NCBI GenBank assembly: GCA_963422595.1
Contig: OY730298.1
Coordinates: 1,715,566 to 1,779,565, forward strand
DNA from: G963422595 sp963422595
Lineage (GTDB): Bacteria > Pseudomonadota > Gammaproteobacteria > UBA4575
DNA: 64,000 nt
Direction: 5' to 3'
A program made the position numbers and the translations under genes. Positions 31,600 to 41,752 of the stretch are shown here, one piece after another (position 1 is the stretch's first letter; the number at the start of each line of letters is the position of its first letter). Under the pieces are notes generated by a model that saw nothing but the letters and a program-made list of their open reading frames with translations, had not been told where the DNA came from and did not search any database.

Positions 31600-31938
31600 T
31601 TACAGCGCGTCTGCGCCCGTTTCGCCAGTGCGAATACGTATTGCTTGCTCTATGTTAGTGACAAAAATCTTTCCGTCGCCTATTTTTCCGGTGCCGGCGG
31701 ATTTGGTAATCGCCTCAATTACTGATTCAACACGGGCTTCGTCCACCCCGATTTCCATTTTAATTTTTGGCAAAAAATCGACGACGTATTCCGCGCCACG
31801 ATAAAGCTCTGTATGCCCCTTTTGACGCCCAAACCCTTTTATTTCACTTACCGTAAGCCCCTGAATACCTATCTCAGATAAGGCTTCCCGAACGTCATCG
31901 AGCTTAAAAGGCTTAATGATGGCCGTGATCATCTTCAT
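31600..31938 (-). CDS. glnK: Nitrogen regulatory PII protein GlnK
   Basis: A 112-residue PII signal protein. It starts KMITAIIKPFKLDDVREAL, contains the T-loop KGHTELYRGAEYVVDFLPK with the uridylylatable tyrosine of RGAEY, and ends with the C-loop signature (TGKIGDGKIFV, then IRIRTGE). It is immediately upstream of amtB, so it is the GlnK-type paralogue that plugs AmtB when nitrogen is plentiful. No convincing sigma54 promoter was seen upstream. Confidence 0.95.
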   Translation of the reverse strand: MKMITAIIKPFKLDDVREALSEIGIQGLTVSEIKGFGRQKGHTELYRGAEYVVDFLPKIKMEIGVDEARVESVIEAITKSAGTGKIGDGKIFVTNIEQAIRIRTGETGADAL

Positions 31939-32133
31939 GACAGCACTCCTTCACTATGAATGATGGTTGTTGTTGCAGCTTAAAATTGTATTTCCTATGC
32001 GCAGGGCGGTAACGTTTACCCTAAATTTAATCTCAATATCACAAATTATAAAGAATTCGCCGCGCAAATGCACTACAGCAGAGCCTGGCAGAACTCGTTA
32101 TATATGCGTTTTATAATGCCAATATGCATATCT

Positions 32134-33159
32134 CTAAGCGGCTTGTTTTTCCATAGCGTCGCTATATTTGCCCAAGGCTGCGCAACCGTTGCATTTGGCA
32201 CGCCACAATAGCACCTGTTGCGCCTTACGCACGTTCGCGCTGTCACCATTCCAAACTTGCATCGCGGTTTGCTGTAGGGCACGACCATAAGAAAACGTCA
32301 ACGTCCATGGCAATTGAACACCCAAAGAGTTCATCGCGTTCAGATGCTCGCTTGCCTCTGCATCCGTTTGTCCGCCTGACAAAAAGGTGATCCCCGGCAC
32401 GGCCGCCGGAACGGTATTCAACAAGCAACGTACCGTTTGTTCGGCAACCATTTTTGTGTCGGCGCGAGTTTGCGCCGCGGTGCCAGAGATGACCATGCTG
32501 GGCTTAAGTACCATGCCTTCAAGTCGTACACCCTGGTTTTTGAGTTCAAAAAAGACTACCCTTTGAGTCAGTTCAGTAACTTCATAGCAGCGCTTAATCG
32601 AGTGATCACCATCCATAAGCACTTCAGGCTCGACTATAGGCACGATGTTCGCTTCCTGGCTTAAGCGCGCGTATCGTGCCAGGGCATGCGCGTTGGCCTC
32701 CAGGCATGCCCAACTGGGAATATGGTCGCCGATGGTAATAACCGCGCGCCATTTGGAAAAACGCGCGCCCAACTCATAATATTCCGCAAATCTCCCACGC
32801 AAGCTATCCAGCCCTTCGGTTACTTTTTCACTTTCGTGCCCCGCTAATGCCTTTGCTCCAGCATCCACTTTAATTCCGGGAATAATCCCGTCGCTACTTA
32901 AATGTTGCGCAAATGGCGTTCCATCCAGAGTTTTTTGGCGAATGGTTTCATCAAATAAAATCGCGCCACTGATGTAATCTGACAAGCCCGGCGCAGTAAC
33001 CAACATATCGCGATAGGCACGCCGTTTTTCCTCAGTAGTTGGAATGCCTGATTTTTCAAAGCGTTTGTTACACGTCGGATGACTTTCATCCATAGCCAGA
33101 ATCCCTCGACCGGGGGCCACCATGCCGCGCGCGATTTTATCCAGCTGTTCTGTATTCAT
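32134..33159 (-). CDS. fba: Fructose-bisphosphate aldolase class I
   Basis: Cleaves or forms fructose 1,6-bisphosphate through a Schiff-base lysine. The 341-residue protein is of the eukaryote-like class I type: GRGILAMDESHPTCNKRF, AILFDETIRQKT, VPIVEPEVLMDGDHS, MVLKPSMV with the Schiff-base lysine, and FLSGGQTDAEASEHLNAMN. ATG at 33159 is preferred because GGGAG lies 8 bases upstream. It ends the run tkt-gap-pgk-pyk-fba, and the use of a class I enzyme is notable beside an otherwise standard bacterial cluster. Confidence 0.95.
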   Translation of the reverse strand: MNTEQLDKIARGMVAPGRGILAMDESHPTCNKRFEKSGIPTTEEKRRAYRDMLVTAPGLSDYISGAILFDETIRQKTLDGTPFAQHLSSDGIIPGIKVDAGAKALAGHESEKVTEGLDSLRGRFAEYYELGARFSKWRAVITIGDHIPSWACLEANAHALARYARLSQEANIVPIVEPEVLMDGDHSIKRCYEVTELTQRVVFFELKNQGVRLEGMVLKPSMVISGTAAQTRADTKMVAEQTVRCLLNTVPAAVPGITFLSGGQTDAEASEHLNAMNSLGVQLPWTLTFSYGRALQQTAMQVWNGDSANVRKAQQVLLWRAKCNGCAALGKYSDAMEKQAA

Positions 33160-33232
33160 AATGTTCTCTCCCAAGCCAAGCATATTTTACGGAAATAAAT
33201 TATTAGTGTTGATATAAAGTTATTCTAGCAAT

Positions 33233-34711
33233 TCATTGAGGTTCGATTAAGTACCCAACCCGAACTATTTTCAACGCATTGGTGCCACCGTCAACGCCCA
33301 TCAAATCTCCTTTCGTTATGATGACCAAATCATTCTCGTGTACGACCCCACACTTTAGTAACACGTCAATGGCGTCCTTATTGACCTCTGCATGACTACG
33401 TCCCATAAACTCCATACTCGCGGGATATACGCCTTTGTACAAGGTTACCCTGCGCAAAGTTTTTATATGTCTGGTCAATGCGTAAATGGGAATAGCCGAG
33501 CTAATTCGCGACATCCATAAAGCCGTAGAACCGGATTCCGTCAGGGCGGCAATGGCCGTAACATCCAGGTGATTAGCGGTATACATGGCCGACATCGCTA
33601 TGGCTTCATCGACTCTGCCGAAGCGCGAGTACATGCGATGATCCGACATTTTTTTTAGCTCGCGGCTCTCGGAGGCCAGACAGGTGCGATGCATAGCCTT
33701 TACCGCTTCAACAGGAAACTTTCCAACCGCCGTCTCGCCCGATAACATTACCGCATCGGTGCCATCCAACACCGCATTGGCCACGTCCGATACCTCAGCG
33801 CGCGTCGGAATAGGACTATGTATCATAGATTCCATCATCTGCGTGGCAGTGATAGCGATACGATTTTTGTCGTGCGCCATGTCAATTAAAGATTTTTGTA
33901 TGCTGGGCACTTCCGCATCACCAATTTCAACACCCAGATCACCACGACCAATCATGATGGCATCACATTCGTCTAAGATTTCATCTATTGAATCCAGAGC
34001 TTCAACACGTTCGATCTTGGCAATGATACCCGCATTACCGCCTGCATCAGTAAACAGTTTTTTCGCTAATTTAATATCTTCCGCAGAACGTGGAAAAGAA
34101 ACCGCCAAGTAGTCTACGTCTAACTTCACGGCATTTCTTATATCTCGAAAATCTTTTTCAGTTAAAGCCGGAGCAGCTAAACCTCCTCCTCGACGATTGA
34201 TACCTTTATTATTACTTAAATCTCCGCCCATGATCACATCGCAATTAATTTTGCCATGCCCGACTTCGATAACGTTTAGTACAATTCGCCCATCGTCTAC
34301 CAACAGAGTATCTCCAGGTACAACATCATTAGCTAATCCTTTATATACGCTTCCAACTTTGCGTTGATCGCCTTGATCCAAAGGCAAGTTGGTATCAATA
34401 CAAAAACGTTCGCCTACATTTAACCGAACGATTTTTTCCTTAAACATGCCAATACGAATTTTTGCACCTTGTAAATCACCCAGCACTCCCACTTCATAGT
34501 GTTTTTCCTTACTGAGCTTACGCAACGTCTTAATACACCTTGCATGTTCCACATATGAGCCATGTGAGAAATTAAGGCGCACTAAATCAATACCCGCGTC
34601 CATTAATTTGCCGATGATTCGTTCACTGTCGGCAGCGGGACCTAAGGTAGCAATTATTTTGGTATGCCGAAAAATTGTTTTTCGTTGATGAATTTCCGTG
34701 AGTATACCCAT
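33233..34711 (-). CDS. pyk: Pyruvate kinase
   Basis: Makes pyruvate and ATP from phosphoenolpyruvate. Conserved segments in order: TKIIATLGPAADSE, VRLNFSHGSYVEH, LGDLQGAKIRIG, the effector and metal region IEIGDAEVP within GRGDLGVEIG, the catalytic SGETAVGKFPVEAVKAM, and a C-terminal domain ending TKGDLMGVDGGTNALKI. ATG at 34711 gives 492 residues; an upstream start at 34738 is possible. It lies between pgk and fba on the same strand. Confidence 0.95.
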   Translation of the reverse strand: MGILTEIHQRKTIFRHTKIIATLGPAADSERIIGKLMDAGIDLVRLNFSHGSYVEHARCIKTLRKLSKEKHYEVGVLGDLQGAKIRIGMFKEKIVRLNVGERFCIDTNLPLDQGDQRKVGSVYKGLANDVVPGDTLLVDDGRIVLNVIEVGHGKINCDVIMGGDLSNNKGINRRGGGLAAPALTEKDFRDIRNAVKLDVDYLAVSFPRSAEDIKLAKKLFTDAGGNAGIIAKIERVEALDSIDEILDECDAIMIGRGDLGVEIGDAEVPSIQKSLIDMAHDKNRIAITATQMMESMIHSPIPTRAEVSDVANAVLDGTDAVMLSGETAVGKFPVEAVKAMHRTCLASESRELKKMSDHRMYSRFGRVDEAIAMSAMYTANHLDVTAIAALTESGSTALWMSRISSAIPIYALTRHIKTLRRVTLYKGVYPASMEFMGRSHAEVNKDAIDVLLKCGVVHENDLVIITKGDLMGVDGGTNALKIVRVGYLIEPQ

Positions 34712-34813
34712 GCTATCGCGGCACCTCTGACGCCACATTAATCACTTTCGTCACCATGGTCTCAATATCGAATAAAGCATCTGAAACTTAACCACAGGTA
34801 AAGATATTTCATA

Positions 34814-35977
34814 CTAGCTGTTTGCTCTTTGCTGTAAAACTTCAACTGCTGGCAAAACTTTTCCCTCAAGATACTCAAGAAACGCACCACCACCAGTGGA
34901 GATATATGAAATGTGACGCTCCAAATCAAACTTATCAATCGCAGCCAAGGTATCTCCCCCCCCAGCAATCGAAAACGCGCTACTGTTCGCGATCGCATTT
35001 GCCATTACTTCAGTACCTTGAGAAAAGGCCCGAAATTCAAACACTCCGACCGGTCCATTCCAAACTATAGTGCCGGCATCTCCCAGGTAAGACGCCAACC
35101 TGCGGGAGGATTGAGGACCGATATCCAGAATTATATCTTCGTCATTTACTTCTTCTACCAATTTGATGGTCGCTTTCGCGCTATCTGCAAATTCGGGCGC
35201 ACATACAACATCCGTAGGCAAAGGTATATGAGTATCCTGGCTTGCGGCTTTTGCCAATAAGTCTCTCGCGGTATTCAACAAGCCTCTTTCGTAAAGCGAT
35301 TTACCTATCGGCTTACCGACTGCCGCCAGAAAAGTATTCGCAATGCCGCCGCCAACTATCAACTGATCAACTTTTTCCAGCAGTGACTCCAGCACTGTCA
35401 GTTTCGTTGAAACTTTAGAGCCTCCAACGATCGCCACTATAGGCCGGGCTGGATCGGTAAGTGCCTGTTCCAGCGCATCCAATTCCTGCTTCAGGAGCGG
35501 GCCGGCGCATGCCAGGGGCGCATATCTGGCGACGCCATGGGTGGAAGCCTGTGCACGGTGCGCGGCCCCAAACGCATCCATCACGTAGATATCACATAAA
35601 CCCGCTATTTGTTTTGCAAGTTTGTCATCATTGTTTTTTTCACCCGGCTGAAAACGCACATTTTCACACAAAACGATTTCTCCGCTAGTAAGCTGTATGC
35701 CGTCAAGCCAATTTTGCTCAAGCCGCACATTCAAGCCGCACTTGTCTCGCAAATAATTGGCGACTGGTAACAGGGATTGTTGCTGATCGTATGCGCCTTC
35801 AGTTGGCCGTCCCCGATGTGATAACAAAATAACTTTCGCGCCTTTGTTCACCGCGAGTTGTATGGTCGGTATCGCAGCACGTATACGTTTAGCGCTGGTC
35901 ACGCGGCCATTTTCTATCGGCACGTTAAAATCCTCACGAATCAGTACACGTTGATCCATGAGATCGAGATCTGCCAT
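34814..35977 (-). CDS. pgk: Phosphoglycerate kinase
   Basis: Interconverts 1,3-bisphosphoglycerate and 3-phosphoglycerate. The 387-residue chain shows LDLMDQRVLIREDFNVPI, LLSHRGRPTEG, FGAAHRAQASTHGVARY, VGGSKVSTKLTVLESLL, WNGPVGVFE and the C-terminal STGGGAFLEYLEGK. ATG at 35977 matches the normal N-terminus; ten further codons upstream are not conserved. In a Calvin-cycle organism it runs in the direction of phosphorylation. Confidence 0.96.
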   Translation of the reverse strand: MADLDLMDQRVLIREDFNVPIENGRVTSAKRIRAAIPTIQLAVNKGAKVILLSHRGRPTEGAYDQQQSLLPVANYLRDKCGLNVRLEQNWLDGIQLTSGEIVLCENVRFQPGEKNNDDKLAKQIAGLCDIYVMDAFGAAHRAQASTHGVARYAPLACAGPLLKQELDALEQALTDPARPIVAIVGGSKVSTKLTVLESLLEKVDQLIVGGGIANTFLAAVGKPIGKSLYERGLLNTARDLLAKAASQDTHIPLPTDVVCAPEFADSAKATIKLVEEVNDEDIILDIGPQSSRRLASYLGDAGTIVWNGPVGVFEFRAFSQGTEVMANAIANSSAFSIAGGGDTLAAIDKFDLERHISYISTGGGAFLEYLEGKVLPAVEVLQQRANS

Positions 35978-36048
35978 GCACAAAATTAACACGGCGTCGT
36001 CATTCAATCAGACGCTCGAAAAATCCAGAACGACAGTCCCAATAGTGA

Positions 36049-37053
36049 TTACTTAGCATTCATCAAGGCGCTGGTAGTATCCAACATACGATTGGAAAAT
36101 CCCCATTCGTTGTCGTACCAGGAACATACTTTTACGGTGCGGCTACCCATTACTTTTGTAAGTGAAGAATCAAAATTGGATGAATGAGAATCATGATTAA
36201 AATCCACAGAGACTAAAGGCGCATCAATATAATCCAGAACATGTCCATCCGCTGCAGCCCGCATGACCGAGTTCACCTCCTCTACAGTGGTGTCACGTGA
36301 AGCCAGAAAAGTGAGATCAACTAATGAGACGTTGATAGTGGGAACCCGAATCGCGAATCCATCCAGCTTGCCATTTAATTCGGGCAATACTAAACCGACA
36401 GCAGAAGCCGCTCCGGTCCTGGTAGGAATCATGGACATGCTGGCTGAACGCGCGCGACGCAAATCGCTATGATATACATCCGTTAGAACCTGATCGTTAG
36501 TGTAGGCGTGTACGGTTGTCATCACGCCATTTTCAACGCCGATTTTTTCGTGCAGAGGCTTTACCAGCGGAGCCAGGCAGTTGGTAGTGCACGACGCATT
36601 GGAAATCACGGTGTCACTGGCTTTGAGAATATCGTGGTTTACGCCATACACTACGGTGGCATCAACGTCTGTTCCGCCCGGTGCAGAAATAATTACTTTT
36701 TGCGCACCCGCAGTCAAATGTCCCGAGGCTTTTTCCTTGCTGGCAAAAAAGCCAGTGCTCTCATGCACAACGTCAACACCCAATTCCGCCCACGGCAGCT
36801 TGACTGGGTCACGCTCGGCACAAACCCGAATGCGATCACCGTTAACGATCATATCAACACCATCCACTTCGACCACGCCATTGAATCTGCCATGCGCCGT
36901 ATCGAATTTAGTCAGATGCGCGTTAGTCCCCGCATCTCCTAAATCATTGATTGCAACCACCTGAATTTCCTGGTTGCGGCCCGATTCATACAGGGCGCGC
37001 ATGATATTCCGGCCAATTCTTCCATAACCATTAATCGCAAGTCTTATAGCCAT
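36049..37053 (-). CDS. gap: Glyceraldehyde-3-phosphate dehydrogenase, type I
   Basis: A 334-residue tetrameric dehydrogenase. It has the N-terminal Rossmann start RLAINGYGRIGRNIMRALYE, the catalytic cysteine in SNASCTTNCLAPLVK, the substrate loop TGAASAVGLVLPELNGKLDG and the C-terminal WYDNEWGFSNRMLD. The residues after the second strand (VAINDLGD) resemble those of carbon-fixation GapB/CbbG enzymes, which may accept NADP, but cofactor choice is not certain. It lies between pgk and tkt. Confidence 0.96.
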   Translation of the reverse strand: MAIRLAINGYGRIGRNIMRALYESGRNQEIQVVAINDLGDAGTNAHLTKFDTAHGRFNGVVEVDGVDMIVNGDRIRVCAERDPVKLPWAELGVDVVHESTGFFASKEKASGHLTAGAQKVIISAPGGTDVDATVVYGVNHDILKASDTVISNASCTTNCLAPLVKPLHEKIGVENGVMTTVHAYTNDQVLTDVYHSDLRRARSASMSMIPTRTGAASAVGLVLPELNGKLDGFAIRVPTINVSLVDLTFLASRDTTVEEVNSVMRAAADGHVLDYIDAPLVSVDFNHDSHSSNFDSSLTKVMGSRTVKVCSWYDNEWGFSNRMLDTTSALMNAK

Positions 37054-37093
37054 TACATTCTCCGTACTAGTCTGAATAGATATTTTGTGTAAA

Positions 37094-39097
37094 TTAGTTG
37101 AGCATTTCTAATGCTCGCTGCATGATATTTTCTTCACTAAACCCAAAATGCCGCATGACAACGTGGCCCGGCGCGGAGGCACCAAATCCCGCGATGCCGA
37201 TGATACTTCCCTGCAAACCAACATATTTTGACCAGTAATCCGGTACCCCGGCTTCCACCGCAAGCCTTTTCGTTACGCTACCCGGTAACACCGATTCTTT
37301 GTAGGCTTTATCCTGTGCGTCAAAGACATCGGTGCTTGGCATCGAGACTAAACGCACGTGTTTCCCTTGTTGGTTCAATTTCTTAGCCGCGGCCAGCGCG
37401 ATATGCACTTCCGATCCGGTAGCGATAAGAATAAGCTGGGGCAACTGTGCACAATCCAGCAACACATATCCACCCCTGGCAACCAATGCGATTTGCTGCG
37501 GATTGCGTTCGATAAAAGGTACGCTCTGGCGCGCGAAAACTAAACAGGTTGGCCCGCATTTACGTCCTATGGCGTGCTTCCATGCCACTGCCGATTCGAC
37601 GGTATCCGCGGTTCTCCATACCGACATGTCAGGAATGTATCTAAGCGTTGCCAGTTGTTCGACTGCCTGGTGCGTAGGTCCATCTTCGCCCAGCCCGATT
37701 GAGTCGTGCGTGTAAATGAAGATATTTCGTAACTTCATTAATGCCGCCATACGCAGCGCGTTACGCGCATACTCAGAAAACACGAGAAACGTGGCACTGT
37801 ATGGGATGAATCCGCCATGCAAGGCGATTCCGGAATTAATCGCCGACATACCAAACTCGCGCACGCCATAATAAATGTAGTTGCCACTACTATCCTTAAC
37901 GTCAACCGCTTTGGAACCTGACCACCAGGTATTATTTGAACCCGTCAGATCTGCCGAACCACCGATTAATTCAGGTAATAGTTTGGCATAGCCATCCAGC
38001 GCTAATTCGGAGGCCTTGCGGGTAGCAACCGATTTTTTTTCTTCGACGGCGGCTTGTATGACTTTTAATGACTCCATATCCCAATTCGAAGGAGGGATTC
38101 CTTGTGTTCGCCTTAGAAATTCCTCCGCCAGCTTCGGGTAGTCTTTTCGATACCGCCGAAATTTTTCCTGCCACCGCGCCTCGCGCTGAACTCCCTGCGT
38201 GACGGCATTCCAACTATTATATATAGCGTGCGGAATAAAAAACGGTTCGTGCTGCCAGCCCAAGTGCTTACGCGCGAGCCGGACTTCATCTTCACCCAAA
38301 GGTGCGCCGTGCGTAGAAGCCGTGCCTTGTTTGTTGGGCGCACCCCAACCTATGATGGTTTTGCAACAAATCAATGTCGGCTGGGTAGATGTGGACGCAT
38401 CTCTGGCATTTTCAATCGCATGTTTAACCTGCGTTGCATGATGTCCGTCCACACCTTCGATTACATGCCAACCATAAGAACGAAATCGCATGGGCGTATC
38501 ATCGGTAAACCAACCTTTTACTTCGCCGTCAATGGAAACTCCGTTGTCATCGTAAAACACAATGAGCTTGCCAAGACCAAGCGTACCTGCCAAAGAGCAA
38601 ACCTCATGAGAGATGCCTTCCATCAAACAGCCATCACCAACAAACACGTAGGTGTAATGGTCGACGATATTTAAATCATTTTTATTGAACGTGGATGCCA
38701 GAATTTTTTCGGCCAGGGCCATGCCCACGGCATTACTAATACCTTGCCCAAGCGGGCCAGTGGTGGTCTCCACCCCGGGGGTATCTCCATATTCCGGATG
38801 GCCGGGAGTTTTGGAATGCAGTTGCCGAAAGTTTTTTATGTCTTCAATGGTAAGACCATATCCGCTCAAATGCAGTAAAGAATACAACAGCATTGAGCCA
38901 TGACCGTTGGAAATGATGAAGCGATCACGGTCAGGCCAATCAGGATTTTTTGGATTATGCCGCAGATAATCATTCCACAACACTTCGGCGATATCGGCCA
39001 TCCCCATAGGCATGCCCGGATGCCCCGAATTGGACTTTTGGACCGCGTCCATACTCAACACGCGAATGGCATTGGCAAGTTCTCTACGATTTTGCAT
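37094..39097 (-). CDS. tkt: Transketolase
   Basis: A thiamine-diphosphate enzyme moving two-carbon units in the pentose phosphate and Calvin cycles. The 667-residue chain has VLSMDAVQKSNSGHPGMPMG at the N-terminus, the diphosphate-binding VGDGCLMEGISHEVCSLAG, TTTGPLGQGISNAVGMALAE, the conserved FGMSAINSGIALHGG in the pyrimidine-binding domain and TGSEVHIALAAA in the C-terminal domain. It is the first gene of tkt-gap-pgk-pyk-fba. The 637-bp region upstream, up to the porin, holds its promoter. Confidence 0.96.
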   Translation of the reverse strand: MQNRRELANAIRVLSMDAVQKSNSGHPGMPMGMADIAEVLWNDYLRHNPKNPDWPDRDRFIISNGHGSMLLYSLLHLSGYGLTIEDIKNFRQLHSKTPGHPEYGDTPGVETTTGPLGQGISNAVGMALAEKILASTFNKNDLNIVDHYTYVFVGDGCLMEGISHEVCSLAGTLGLGKLIVFYDDNGVSIDGEVKGWFTDDTPMRFRSYGWHVIEGVDGHHATQVKHAIENARDASTSTQPTLICCKTIIGWGAPNKQGTASTHGAPLGEDEVRLARKHLGWQHEPFFIPHAIYNSWNAVTQGVQREARWQEKFRRYRKDYPKLAEEFLRRTQGIPPSNWDMESLKVIQAAVEEKKSVATRKASELALDGYAKLLPELIGGSADLTGSNNTWWSGSKAVDVKDSSGNYIYYGVREFGMSAINSGIALHGGFIPYSATFLVFSEYARNALRMAALMKLRNIFIYTHDSIGLGEDGPTHQAVEQLATLRYIPDMSVWRTADTVESAVAWKHAIGRKCGPTCLVFARQSVPFIERNPQQIALVARGGYVLLDCAQLPQLILIATGSEVHIALAAAKKLNQQGKHVRLVSMPSTDVFDAQDKAYKESVLPGSVTKRLAVEAGVPDYWSKYVGLQGSIIGIAGFGASAPGHVVMRHFGFSEENIMQRALEMLN

Positions 39098-39734
39098 GCA
39101 ACTGATACTTAAACTTAATTTGTTATTTTGTTCTGTACGCGACAGAGAGTAATCCTGCCCCCAGTGTATAAGGGGACGCTATTGTGAACCTGTCACTGTA
39201 TTAAAAACAATATCATAAAACACGAAATTACTAATCAGTCCGCACCAGCCGGACACCGTGACAAGACGAGCACATCGCTCGGTAGCCTTGCAGCAGTAAC
39301 ATTGATACTAACAAGTGCCGGCGACTAATGAGCAGATTGTACGTCATAAGGAGTTAAGTATCCGATTACAACGCAATTTGTTCCTGAGTTTGAAGCGCCG
39401 CACTCGCCCAGAGAGTAGCACCGGCAATCACTACCAACATCTAAACGCTTAATAATCACGCGAATCATAATCAACTTCTATAGGCCCAATAACAACAAAG
39501 TCTTTGACTAATAACTCAGCACTCTTAATATAATTATCTGACTGTACAAGCCACATTATATAAAATAATAAAGTATTTATACCGGTATGAAGGGATTCAC
39601 TGGTCGGGTTGAGCATTTGGATAGGGGACTCACCCTTAGCTGACCCTGTAAACAGATTTCGTAATTGAGTGCCCGACCGGGTAACAATGGATTAAGGCCC
39701 CGGTCAAAATCCTTGCAAGGGAGGAAAAGAAATT
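39098..39734. other. Divergent intergenic region between tkt and the porin
   Basis: This 637-bp gap has no credible gene. A plus-strand promoter candidate is TTGACT at 39504-39509 with a perfect TATAAT at 39529-39534, but the 19-nt spacer is long. The presumed 200-nt leader of the porin mRNA contains a 7-bp perfect hairpin, GACCGGG (39675-39681) with CCCGGTC (39699-39705). A strong ribosome binding site, GGGAGG, lies 9 bases before the porin ATG. No riboswitch was recognised. Confidence 0.4.
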
Positions 39735-41297
39735 ATGGCCAACTTTAAACTCTTTCCATTTGTTATCGCCGCCGCCATTTTCACGATCGCCCAAAGTGCC
39801 GGGGCGGTGGGCTTACCCAACGTCCCGAACACCCACCACAATGATCACCATAAACTGTACCCAAATAACACCAATTTGGCCGATGCTTTTTGGGGCGGCA
39901 AGTCTGACTTGTGGATACGTTTGCGGTTTGAGGACGTAGAAGATGATTTCTCTACTGGACATCCCCTGGACAGCACCGAAAATGCCGATGCGATGGTCGG
40001 ACGTATCGCGATAGGCTATACCACGGGCCGTTACTATGGTTTTTACGCCCGCCTGGAAGGGGAATTTAACCGGGTACTGGGTGAGGATAGAGCTTTTAAT
40101 CTCGACGATGACTTTCGTATACCGCCGAATACCCCTCCCGGTGGATTAGCTGCGGTACCGGCGGGTTTGAAACCTCCCAAGGCAGGGCCACCACCAAACG
40201 TACCAGCAATTAACCGCTTTACCGAAGGCCATGCCATTATTCCGGACAACAATTTTGAAGAGATTAACGAGGCCTATATCGGCTGGCGCAGTTCCACTGG
40301 TGGCTGCCCCAACGCACCGGGCCCCTGCGATGGCACCTTTTCGTTCAAATTGGGCCGCCAAACCATCATTTATGATAACCACCGCTGGGTGGGCGATGTG
40401 GTTTGGCGTCAAAACAACGTGTCTTTTGATGCCCTCAGGGTTGACAAGTCTTTCAGGAATCTGGGGGTATCTTACTCCTACATCAATAAGGTAAACCGGC
40501 CGTTTGGTGAAGACTCGATATTCAACGAATGGAAGATGGACGATTCCCATCTTATCAACGTCTCTTACAAGTTTCCTGAAGTCGGGAAATTAGTGGCTTA
40601 CGCCTATTTGCTGGACTTTGACAACAACCCACGTACTCCCTTTGAAGAGGGTACGGGAATGGCTCCTTATTTTGTAGGACCGGTGATCTTTGATTCGGAC
40701 ACTTACGGCTTGAGATGGACAAGCAAGCACCAGATTGGCGATGCTTTCAAGTTATTGACCGAGTTCGAATGGGCAAATCAGGACCCTGGCGATGATGCCA
40801 ATTCCAGATTGGATGACAATGATTACTACAACATCGAGGTCGGTGGTGCCTTCAAGATCGCGCGCAAACCGGTGGTTGTGAAAATAGGTCACGAGGTACT
40901 GGAATCAAACGGCAGGAATGCCTTACAAACCCCATTGGCAACGATACACGCCTTCAACGGCTGGGCTGACAAGTTCGTGGCAGCACCTGGCGGAACGACA
41001 ACTCCGTTGGGTGGTATTGAGGACACTAGCGTGACCGTAGTTGTAAAAGGTGTACTTTCAAGCCTGATTGGCCCATCTAAACTGGTGTTCCAGTACCACG
41101 ACTTCAGTACAGACCGAACCTATAATGCAGGTGGCAACAGAATCTCGGATTATGGGGATGAGTGGGGTGTATTGTTCGCCAAACCGTTTAACAAAAAATT
41201 ACTTGGTCTGTTGAAATACGCGGACTTCGATAGCGAGGATGGCTTCTCCAGCGATACGCAGAAGTTTTGGGCAATGCTCCAATATCGCTGGAAATAA
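39735..41297 (+). CDS. Outer-membrane porin, alginate-export-like family
   Basis: A 520-residue predicted beta-barrel. The signal peptide (FKLFPFVIAAAIFTIAQSAGA) is followed by a histidine-rich stretch (NTHHNDHHKL) and then alternating strands. Internal segments LWIRLRFEDVEDDFS, YGFYARLEGEF, TFSFKLGRQTIIYDNHRWVG and LRWTSKHQIGDAFKL match the alginate-export/Alginate_exp family, and it ends in an aromatic barrel-type strand (WAMLQYRWK). A proline-rich loop lies at about 135-160. It faces the thiocyanate operon tail to tail and could admit thiocyanate or cyanate; that link is inferred from position only. Divergent from tkt. Confidence 0.78.
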   Translation: MANFKLFPFVIAAAIFTIAQSAGAVGLPNVPNTHHNDHHKLYPNNTNLADAFWGGKSDLWIRLRFEDVEDDFSTGHPLDSTENADAMVGRIAIGYTTGRYYGFYARLEGEFNRVLGEDRAFNLDDDFRIPPNTPPGGLAAVPAGLKPPKAGPPPNVPAINRFTEGHAIIPDNNFEEINEAYIGWRSSTGGCPNAPGPCDGTFSFKLGRQTIIYDNHRWVGDVVWRQNNVSFDALRVDKSFRNLGVSYSYINKVNRPFGEDSIFNEWKMDDSHLINVSYKFPEVGKLVAYAYLLDFDNNPRTPFEEGTGMAPYFVGPVIFDSDTYGLRWTSKHQIGDAFKLLTEFEWANQDPGDDANSRLDDNDYYNIEVGGAFKIARKPVVVKIGHEVLESNGRNALQTPLATIHAFNGWADKFVAAPGGTTTPLGGIEDTSVTVVVKGVLSSLIGPSKLVFQYHDFSTDRTYNAGGNRISDYGDEWGVLFAKPFNKKLLGLLKYADFDSEDGFSSDTQKFWAMLQYRWK

Positions 41298-41335
41298 AAA
41301 CCGGACAGCTGCACAATAAAATCAACTTAAATCAA

Positions 41336-41365
41336 GGGGGGTGCCTGCACCTCCCTTTTTTCTTT
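41336..41365 (+). terminator. Rho-independent terminator after the porin gene
   Basis: A GGGGGGTGC / GCACCTCCC stem (9 bp with one G-T pair) and 2-nt loop are followed by TTTTTTCTTT, 39 bp after the porin stop. A textbook intrinsic terminator on the plus strand. Confidence 0.85.
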
Positions 41366-41502
41366 ACCCTTTAATAATTATACGGCGCGCTATCAGGCAG
41401 GGTGGCCAAAAAAAACCAACCAGGATTTTTCAGGGCAAGGCTTCAGGGTACGCAAGCGCGTACCCTACCCATTCCCCCTCGGCTGGGGATAAACTTTTTA
41501 CA

Positions 41503-41694
41503 CTAGTGGCAAGGAAACCCTTGAGAATGGCGGATATCATGGGCTGAATTATGTACTGCAGCGGTACTTATGAACCCCGCGCCATACAGAATTACACTCC
41601 CCAAAATAAAAGCGAACGCGATCTGCAACGGCCTTGAGACTGACTTTGGAAGAGTCGCGGTGTTTAGGGCAGTCGTTGAAGTTTGATTTTGCAT
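41503..41694 (-). CDS. cbtB: Cobalt transporter subunit CbtB (copy 1)
   Basis: A 63-residue single-pass membrane protein: helix IAFAFILGSVILYGAGFIST followed by the CbtB metal motif HNSAHDIRHSQGFPCH, rich in histidine with a terminal cysteine. ATG at 41694 has a strong GGGAGG site upstream. It is the last gene of the thiocyanate hydrolase operon, 58 bp after the ABC permease, with no CbtA beside it; a CbtB-CbtA pair is at 51.5-52.4 kb. CbtB is normally the small partner of CbtA in cobalt uptake. Its presence here fits the cobalt centre of thiocyanate hydrolase. Confidence 0.85.
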   Translation of the reverse strand: MQNQTSTTALNTATLPKSVSRPLQIAFAFILGSVILYGAGFISTAAVHNSAHDIRHSQGFPCH

Positions 41695-41752
41695 AGTTAT
41701 ATCCTCCCAGATGAAACAAAATATTAAGTGATGATCAATAAACCGGCACTCA

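Noticed and set aside
31939..32100. Sigma54 promoter upstream of glnK-amtB
   Set aside because: No pair of GG and GC elements with correct spacing was found.
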